Part shown: positions 16,838 to 22,613 of the stretch, one piece after another
Layout of the letters: each line of letters starts with the position of its first letter
Position numbering within the stretch: position 1 is the first letter of the stretch
Assembly (NCBI GenBank): GCA_002407775.1
Contig: DHOP01000054.1
Location: forward strand, 1-22,613
Source of the DNA: Prevotella sp. UBA5387
Lineage (GTDB): Bacteria; Bacteroidota; Bacteroidia; Bacteroidales; Bacteroidaceae
DNA: 22,613 bases
Reading direction: 5' to 3'
The notes under the pieces: model-generated
Database searches by the model: none
What the model was told of the DNA's origin: nothing
The model's input: the letters and a program-made list of their open reading frames with translations, nothing else
Made by a program: the position numbers and the translations under genes

Positions 16838-19800
16838 TTAGAGATTAATCTTCAAACCTACTTGGAAACTGCGGCCTTGTGCAATATTGCCAACGTCAAT
16901 TCCCTGATAAAGGGCGCTATTGCCAACACTGAATTCCGGATCACTTCCAAGATATTTGGTGAATGTGATCACATTATTGGCTTGAGCCCAGATGGCTAAT
17001 CCTTGCAACCAAGTCCATGAACCTGGAATAGGTAGCTGATAAGCAAGGTTTATCGTTTTAAGACGAAGGTAGGAGCCATCCTCTATCCAACGATCACTGA
17101 AGCGATTATTACCCAACGGATCGCCAAAACATAGACGAGGAAGATCAGCCTGCTGACCCTCATAGCGCCAATGATTGACTTCTGCCACTTGCTGATTGTA
17201 TAAGGTAGCACCACTATTAAGTATGCTACGCTGATAGTTATACACGTCACCGCCTAGACTATAGTTGAAACCTAAGTCAAGTGTAAGGTGTTTCCAATTT
17301 ACAGTAGCGAAGATATTGCCATACAGATCAGGGTTTGGATCACCGATAATAACTTTATCAGCCTCATTAATGATTCCATCGGCATTTTGATCAACAAAAT
17401 GAACATCACCTGCTTTGAACTGATTGGCAGTTCCAGAATTATCCAACATATAGAGATATCCATCCTTGCCTGCCACCTGCGCCTCAGCATCAGTTGAGAA
17501 CACACCAGCTGTTTGATAACCATAGAACAAGCCAATTGGATTGCCTACTGAAGTAATGATATTTCGATCTCCATATACTGAAGTAGTATAATCACCATTC
17601 GGTAACTTCTTTACCTTATTACTATAGTGTCCTATACTAGCTCCAACCTCCATGTGCCAATCTCCCGATACAATAGGCTTACCTGTAACTGTTAGTTCAA
17701 AACCAGTATTTTGCAGTGCTCCCCCATTAGTCCAGTAGTTATTAATACCACCAATAGGGTTCTTAAAAGTCATCATAGTAAGCAGATCACTGATATTATT
17801 GATATAATAGTTAAAATCAACACCTAATCGGTTGTCAAACAAATAAGACATAATACCAAAGTTAAGCTTCTTGTTAGTTTCCCATTGGATTTTGTCATTA
17901 CCAATATTTGTAAGCTGCAGGCCTGTCATATCATAGTTAAAGCGAACTGTTGACAATGAGGTCCTAGCGGCGTAATTCGATATATCATCATTACCACTGA
18001 TATCATAACCAGCATTCAAACGCAGATAATTGACAACTGAATGCTTAGGGAACCAATCTTCATTGGTCATCACCCATCCCAACTGCACACTGGGGAAGAT
18101 GGCCCATACAGTACCGAGCGCTGAAAGTCCATTAGCATTTTCGCCGAAACGGCTATTAGCTTCTGCTGCTAAAGACACGGTTGCGAAATAACGATTCATG
18201 TAGTTATAATCGAAATTACCAAACCACTTCATCGTCTTCCAAACATCGTTATTACCAAACACTCCTTGATAACCTGTGTTTGCATTCAGTGCAGGATTCT
18301 TATCATTGGTGATTCCGTTGTACTGTGTACTCAAATTATTATCATCAAATGAGAAACTTGTATAGCGAAATCCACCGAAAGCACTCAAGGTATGACGTCC
18401 ATACTGATGATGCCAGTTGACACGAGTATCACTGACCACATTGATTTCCTTGGAAAACAATGATGCTGCCATGGAAGTAACAGTTCCTAAATCATCTATC
18501 TCGAAAGATGGGACTCCCACATATGGGCGATGGTAACGCTGAGAATTACGATCAAGGGTATAGCTGAACATCGTGCTCAGTGACAGATTGGGGTTTAAAA
18601 CCCAAGTCGGCTCTACTCTTACATTGAAATAAGTATTCTCTGCTTTGTTCTTATTGTCACCATTAGCATTCTGTAGAATTGCAACAGGATTGGCCAGGCT
18701 GTATTCATTACCCAACTGACTGAAAATATCATCATAGTTGGAAAGAAGACTTGTAAAGCCACCTATTACAGCATTATACTGGTACGGACTCACAATAGGA
18801 GCCTTAATAAGTGAGAGAAAAGTTGGCGAGGTGACTGCTCCAGACGAAAGGTCTGACGAGATACCATCATCAAAAACATTGGATGTTGTCCTACTGATTG
18901 ATATATCAAACTTGGTCTTCAGATTGTAAAGAATATTGATGTCCGTATTGAAACGCACATTCATTCGATCAAAATTATTTTTCTCTGCAGTGCTCTGATT
19001 GGTCTGATAACCTACAGACAGATTATACATACCTATGTCATCTCCACCTTGAACGTTTATACTATAATTCTGGGTTAGAGCCGTACGATAAACATAATCC
19101 TTCCAATTAGTATCATTATGATAAGTGTTATAATAATATCCAACTGGATTATCATCAAGGAAGTGATAAGCAATAGGGTCTTCCTGCTCTAAATTATCCT
19201 TTATTGTACCTAACATTTCAGTTGCATAATTGCGATATTGGGATGCATTCATCATATTAGGCAACTGTGGTTGAAGAGCCACTCCAACACCGATATTTGC
19301 GTCAATCCTTGTGGCCATTGAGTGACCACGCTTTGTAGTAATTATGATGACGCCATTGCCACCACGAGCCCCATAGAGGGCTGTACCATTTTTCAGCACC
19401 TTTACTTCGTCAATATCATCGGGTGATATGTTTGAAAGGATGTTGTTAAACTGGCCAAGATGCAACGATTCGCGATTCTGCTGCATATCCTGCTCTACTC
19501 CATCGATAATAATGAGAGGTTGAGCATTTGCTGTCAGTGAGTTATAACCACGTATAAACATAGATGCTCCTGCACCTGGAGCTGCAGAACGGGTGATGCT
19601 ACGCACATCAGCACCAATCTCATTCTCAATGTCATTGTCAATTGTAACGCTTTTACTATCAGCTGTAAAGCCTTTCATTGCGGTAATAACAGTGCCATCA
19701 GTATACATTCCACGGTACTTGTTCTCCAACATTGAAACCTGAATATTCTGTGAAGAATCATTTGAAATGACAGATACTTGCTGGGCTAGATATCCTGGAG

Positions 19801-20137
19801 AATACACATAAAGGCTTGTCGTAAAGACCGGAACCTTTATGCTAAACTGGCCTTTAGCATCGGTCATGGCAGCGAACTTCTCGTTGCCCAAAGTGCGTAG
19901 CTGAATACCGGAGAGAGGTTTTTTAGATACTTGATCGTACACTGTACCATGCAACGTCATCATCTTATACTTGTTAAGATTCTGAAGTTGACGCTTAGGC
20001 TGAGTTATTCTTGTCACTACCTCATCAGTTTGGACATCATCATCCTGTGAAAAGGCTGGAGCGCTAATGCTTATTACAAGGGCGCAGAGAGCAAATCTTA
20101 GACTGTGGCTCTGCATGGGAAATATAGTGAATTTCAT
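16838..20137 (-). CDS. SusC/RagA-family TonB-linked outer-membrane protein
   Basis: This forms the outer-membrane import barrel that works with the SusD lipoprotein and TonB. The 1099 residues hold a signal peptide (about 8-30, ending PAFS|Q), a carboxypeptidase-regulatory-like beta sandwich (about 60-137, GTVYDQVSKKPLSGIQL...) and the plug (about 160-270). The plug carries FIRGYNSLTANAQPLIIIDG and the SusC signature NGTALYGARGGNGVIIITTKRG beginning near 250. A long barrel then runs to the ending FQVGLKINL. Two starts are possible. ATG 20137 lies 2 bp after the stop of the preceding gene; ATG 20116 (MQSHSLRFALCAL) gives a cleaner signal peptide. The 2-bp gap points to translational coupling with the fasciclin gene. 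No STN domain precedes the plug, so direct anti-sigma signalling is not suggested. Confidence 0.95.
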   Translation of the reverse strand: MKFTIFPMQSHSLRFALCALVISISAPAFSQDDDVQTDEVVTRITQPKRQLQNLNKYKMMTLHGTVYDQVSKKPLSGIQLRTLGNEKFAAMTDAKGQFSIKVPVFTTSLYVYSPGYLAQQVSVISNDSSQNIQVSMLENKYRGMYTDGTVITAMKGFTADSKSVTIDNDIENEIGADVRSITRSAAPGAGASMFIRGYNSLTANAQPLIIIDGVEQDMQQNRESLHLGQFNNILSNISPDDIDEVKVLKNGTALYGARGGNGVIIITTKRGHSMATRIDANIGVGVALQPQLPNMMNASQYRNYATEMLGTIKDNLEQEDPIAYHFLDDNPVGYYYNTYHNDTNWKDYVYRTALTQNYSINVQGGDDIGMYNLSVGYQTNQSTAEKNNFDRMNVRFNTDINILYNLKTKFDISISRTTSNVFDDGISSDLSSGAVTSPTFLSLIKAPIVSPYQYNAVIGGFTSLLSNYDDIFSQLGNEYSLANPVAILQNANGDNKNKAENTYFNVRVEPTWVLNPNLSLSTMFSYTLDRNSQRYHRPYVGVPSFEIDDLGTVTSMAASLFSKEINVVSDTRVNWHHQYGRHTLSAFGGFRYTSFSFDDNNLSTQYNGITNDKNPALNANTGYQGVFGNNDVWKTMKWFGNFDYNYMNRYFATVSLAAEANSRFGENANGLSALGTVWAIFPSVQLGWVMTNEDWFPKHSVVNYLRLNAGYDISGNDDISNYAARTSLSTVRFNYDMTGLQLTNIGNDKIQWETNKKLNFGIMSYLFDNRLGVDFNYYINNISDLLTMMTFKNPIGGINNYWTNGGALQNTGFELTVTGKPIVSGDWHMEVGASIGHYSNKVKKLPNGDYTTSVYGDRNIITSVGNPIGLFYGYQTAGVFSTDAEAQVAGKDGYLYMLDNSGTANQFKAGDVHFVDQNADGIINEADKVIIGDPNPDLYGNIFATVNWKHLTLDLGFNYSLGGDVYNYQRSILNSGATLYNQQVAEVNHWRYEGQQADLPRLCFGDPLGNNRFSDRWIEDGSYLRLKTINLAYQLPIPGSWTWLQGLAIWAQANNVITFTKYLGSDPEFSVGNSALYQGIDVGNIAQGRSFQVGLKINL

Positions 20138-20139
20138 AA

Positions 20140-21813
20140 TTATTTGTTTGCTTCAAACTGGTCAAGTTCTACAGGTTTTAAAATAATACCAGAAATACGT
20201 ATGTCCCTAGTATACTTTGCCATAGCTACCTTATTGAAAACACCGAAATCAGTAGTTATTTTAAGGTTGGGAACAATGTTGTCATTTCCTATATTCTGAT
20301 AACATACAGGGAAAGTAAACTGTCCGACAAATACCGTATCTATTGCACCTGGATTGTTCTCAACCTTCTGATTAAGTTTTTGAATAGCCAATACACCGTT
20401 TGCGTTACAGTAACTTAACGAGAAATCTAATTGATTGGGCTTTGCTTCCGAAAGAGATGTTATCGTCGTACCAACCTCGTCGTAAGGAGGAACGAGCACT
20501 GCATATATATTATATGATGTGGAGAGCACTTTAGGTATAACAAGATCCACCTGCGGCTTAGAATAGTTACTTGTTGGTTGCACATGCAAATAAGATATCG
20601 TAGTGTCCTTTTTGGCTATATTTAATATTAGACGTCTGTTCACAGGTGTACCCGTCCAATAATGTCCCAATATCGTAGGAGCAGATAAGAATTGCTTCGA
20701 GGCCCATGCATCCCATGGACGAACAGCTAAGCTGTCAATGATTCTAGCATAACCATTACTCATTTTAGCTTTGTCTTTGGTCCTTGATAATAATTCAACT
20801 GGGTTTGCAAACTTTAAGCCTTGTGTTGTCATTAAAGTGTCCATATTTTGTGAATTGACCTCCTCAAGCCCGCTGTTATAGTAAGAATTATTATTGAAAA
20901 CCAAACTGTTAACTATAGCACGTTTAGTCAGCGAGTCCGTCATATAAGCAGCATTAAGCGTTACAGAGATCTCAGGAGCTGATGTGGCTGATGTCGCATT
21001 CTTAATATCCTGGGCCTTAGTGGTATTGATAAAACGGAAATAGGGCTTGATACGATTATAAGCTGACAGCCACGCCTCATTGGTGGGCATCATCATGGTA
21101 TAGGAAGAGTCCTCTTTATCAATGAAAGCATAAAGCGTTCGAGTCATCTGATTTTTTGTAACCATCACAGAATCGATGTATGTCTGTTTACCATTAACCG
21201 TTGGGCCAACCACCGATCTGCTCACATCTAAGGTGGTCAGTTCATATTTCTTGAAATAATTCCTTAAAGAATCTATTCCATCAGCCTTATCCAAATATTC
21301 ATAAATATTAGGATAGAAAGTTGCCATTCCATCGATGATGTGCATGACACCATTAACACTTGGAAGATTAACCTGTGATAATGTAATATCATCGAAAGCA
21401 TAAGAACCATTGCCGACAAAATCATAGGACTTGGTATTGAGCGTATGGATCCTTTCATCCACGGTTCCTGAGACTTGATGATTATAATCAGCAATGTGGT
21501 TTTTTACAAATTCCTTCAAAATAACGTCATTATCTTGCTGCATGAGTGATGCGGCATCATAAGTACCATTCTTTGGAGCCCACACAGTATAGTAGTGTGC
21601 AGCTTGAAGCTCGTCATCAAAACCCACCTTCTTGACTAATGCTGCAAAATCAGAGAGCTCACTGTTCTGTGATATATTCTCCCATAATGTCTGGCTGGCA
21701 GAGGAGGAGATATCTGTCGGAACAGTGTTGTAATCATTGAAATCGGAGCAGGATGTGACCATCAGCATCGCTGTTGCCATCATCAGAATTCCTATTTTAT
21801 TAATTGTTTTCAT
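20140..21813 (-). CDS. lipoprotein with two fasciclin-like domains
   Basis: Fasciclin (FAS1) domains mediate adhesion or binding; in Bacteroidota they often appear as surface lipoproteins beside SusC/SusD. The 557 residues start with a lipoprotein signal (lipobox VTSC, C22, then SDFNDY). The first FAS1 domain spans about 42-163, with LWENISQNSELSDFAALVKK and the closing VNGVMHIIDGM. The second, more divergent, spans about 177-362: its YTMMMPTNEAW (238-248) corresponds to the usual TVFAPTNEAF, and SNGYARIIDSL (352-362) parallels the end of the first. It carries an insert in between. A C-terminal beta-rich region (about 385-557) is not recognised. The gene lies 19 bp after the partial gene upstream and 2 bp before SusC, so it is part of the same operon. 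Confidence 0.85.
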   Translation of the reverse strand: MKTINKIGILMMATAMLMVTSCSDFNDYNTVPTDISSSASQTLWENISQNSELSDFAALVKKVGFDDELQAAHYYTVWAPKNGTYDAASLMQQDNDVILKEFVKNHIADYNHQVSGTVDERIHTLNTKSYDFVGNGSYAFDDITLSQVNLPSVNGVMHIIDGMATFYPNIYEYLDKADGIDSLRNYFKKYELTTLDVSRSVVGPTVNGKQTYIDSVMVTKNQMTRTLYAFIDKEDSSYTMMMPTNEAWLSAYNRIKPYFRFINTTKAQDIKNATSATSAPEISVTLNAAYMTDSLTKRAIVNSLVFNNNSYYNSGLEEVNSQNMDTLMTTQGLKFANPVELLSRTKDKAKMSNGYARIIDSLAVRPWDAWASKQFLSAPTILGHYWTGTPVNRRLILNIAKKDTTISYLHVQPTSNYSKPQVDLVIPKVLSTSYNIYAVLVPPYDEVGTTITSLSEAKPNQLDFSLSYCNANGVLAIQKLNQKVENNPGAIDTVFVGQFTFPVCYQNIGNDNIVPNLKITTDFGVFNKVAMAKYTRDIRISGIILKPVELDQFEANK

Positions 21814-21832
21814 ACGTATTTATCCATTATGT

Positions 21833-22613
21833 TTAAAACCAGTCCTCAGTATAACGGTTATTGTCTACAATACCAACAGGGACAAACTCAACAAAATCAA
21901 GTCCCCACTTTAAGTCAGAGTCGTCATTGATGACACTCTTAAAACGAAACCAAAACTCATCACTTTGCTTGATATTTATGCGACCAAGCACACGGCGGAT
22001 ACCCACCACGCCATCGCCTCGGCAATTCTTTGTTGTCTTTTGGTCACCATCATCTCCTGGGTGACCACAGAAGCTGTACGGGCCACGCATATATCCTCGA
22101 TTGTGCATAGCAACATCAGTTGCAATACCTTTATCGTCCTCATTATAGAAGGCTGTCCAACCAATGCGAGGATCCGTCTCTTGTATACGAATATCAAGAG
22201 GAATACTTAACGGTTCCATTGACTGAATATTTTTCGATTTCCCCCAGTAGAACTGCATCATACCACCATGCCCCATGGGCGTATAATATAGACGAAACTC
22301 ATAAAGGCCAGAAGGCAATGATGGTATCTTAGTAGCGACGTCATACTGACCCCAACCTTGGAATCCATCTGCTTGATAAGCGCGATAATCTCCGCGTTGA
22401 ATTGTGCGCAGTTTACTGGACTCTCCGTTGTAACAGATGACATCATCAAAATAGTTGACAGGAAAAGAAACTCTTGCACCAGAGCCACCTCCATTCATGG
22501 CACTAATCTCATTAGGATACATATACCTAAAGTTGTTGTTGATCAATTCTTCAAGGAACGTTTCCGAATCTAGTCGAACTCGCTCGTTCAGCACTCCCTT
22601 AGGCACATGCTCG
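21833..22613 (-). CDS. C-terminal part of a surface or secreted protein, probably fasciclin-associated (5' end outside window)
   Basis: The frame stays open to the right edge (codons GAG CAT before the internal ATG at 22606), and no signal peptide is seen at that ATG, so I read this as the end of a longer gene. At least 259 residues are visible. They begin with VLNERVRLDSETFLEEL, then a beta-rich domain including SLPSGLYEFRLYYTPMGHGG and IPLDIRIQETDPRIGW. AMHNRGYMRGP and IRRVLGRI...FWFRFKSV, and finally DLKWGLDFVEFVP, follow. From memory this pattern resembles the C-terminal module of Bacteroidota fasciclin-domain proteins that accompany SusC/SusD pairs; that is recall, not a search. The stop lies 19 bp before the two-domain fasciclin gene. 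If the upstream part also holds FAS1 domains, the locus encodes two adjacent fasciclin proteins. Confidence 0.6.
   Translation of the reverse strand, partial: EHVPKGVLNERVRLDSETFLEELINNNFRYMYPNEISAMNGGGSGARVSFPVNYFDDVICYNGESSKLRTIQRGDYRAYQADGFQGWGQYDVATKIPSLPSGLYEFRLYYTPMGHGGMMQFYWGKSKNIQSMEPLSIPLDIRIQETDPRIGWTAFYNEDDKGIATDVAMHNRGYMRGPYSFCGHPGDDGDQKTTKNCRGDGVVGIRRVLGRINIKQSDEFWFRFKSVINDDSDLKWGLDFVEFVPVGIVDNNRYTEDWF

Overview
The window looks like a chromosomal segment of a gut- or rumen-type Bacteroidota, most likely Prevotella or a close relative. Evidence: a SusC/SusD outer-membrane pair with surface lipoproteins, a GH51 arabinofuranosidase, a nadB-nadA-nadC operon, A-rich start contexts instead of strong Shine-Dalgarno sites, and several promoters of the Bacteroidota type (TTG or TTTG, about 20 bp, TAnnTTTG). 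The genus is inference. No rRNA, tRNA, insertion sequence or CRISPR array is visible.

Layout. (1) 1-2514, minus strand: the first 731 codons of a Cas3 nuclease-helicase of a type I CRISPR-Cas system run out of the left edge. Just upstream lies an 84-codon remnant of a different Cas3 HD domain. A good promoter sits ahead of the remnant, and none was recognised directly ahead of the intact cas3. (2) 2515-3207: an AT-rich spacer, then rhaM (L-rhamnose mutarotase), which converges on a GH51 alpha-L-arabinofuranosidase (3474-5891, minus). A perfect 20-bp inverted repeat between them is a likely bidirectional terminator. (3) 6027-8105, plus: a BtuB-like TonB-dependent receptor, followed by a hairpin terminator. 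(4) 8106-8399: a non-coding stretch with four 19-bp near-palindromes at an exact 22-bp period, upstream of nadB. (5) 8400-11949, plus: nadB, nadA and nadC, the complete aspartate-to-nicotinate-mononucleotide branch of NAD synthesis. nadB and nadA overlap at ATGA. nadC ends exactly where the next, convergent gene ends. (6) 22613-11950, minus: a five-gene block read right to left: a partial surface or secreted protein (probably fasciclin-associated), a lipoprotein with two fasciclin-like domains, SusC, SusD, and a large exported protein with macroglobulin-like domains. Gaps are 19, 2, 66 and about 50 bp, so this is probably one operon whose promoter lies beyond the right edge.

How the genes work together. 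The SusC/SusD block would import a ligand across the outer membrane. No glycoside hydrolase, protease or sensor in the block shows what the ligand is, and the fasciclin and macroglobulin-like partners make this unlike an ordinary glycan-utilisation locus. RhaM and the GH51 enzyme fit use of plant pectin sugars (rhamnose, arabinose), although they are convergent rather than co-transcribed. The best leads for new biology are the terminator-like hairpin inside the signal-peptide codons of the last gene in the SusCD block, the 22-bp-period palindrome array before nadB, the Cas3 HD remnant leading into an intact cas3, and the fasciclin-SusCD-macroglobulin operon itself.
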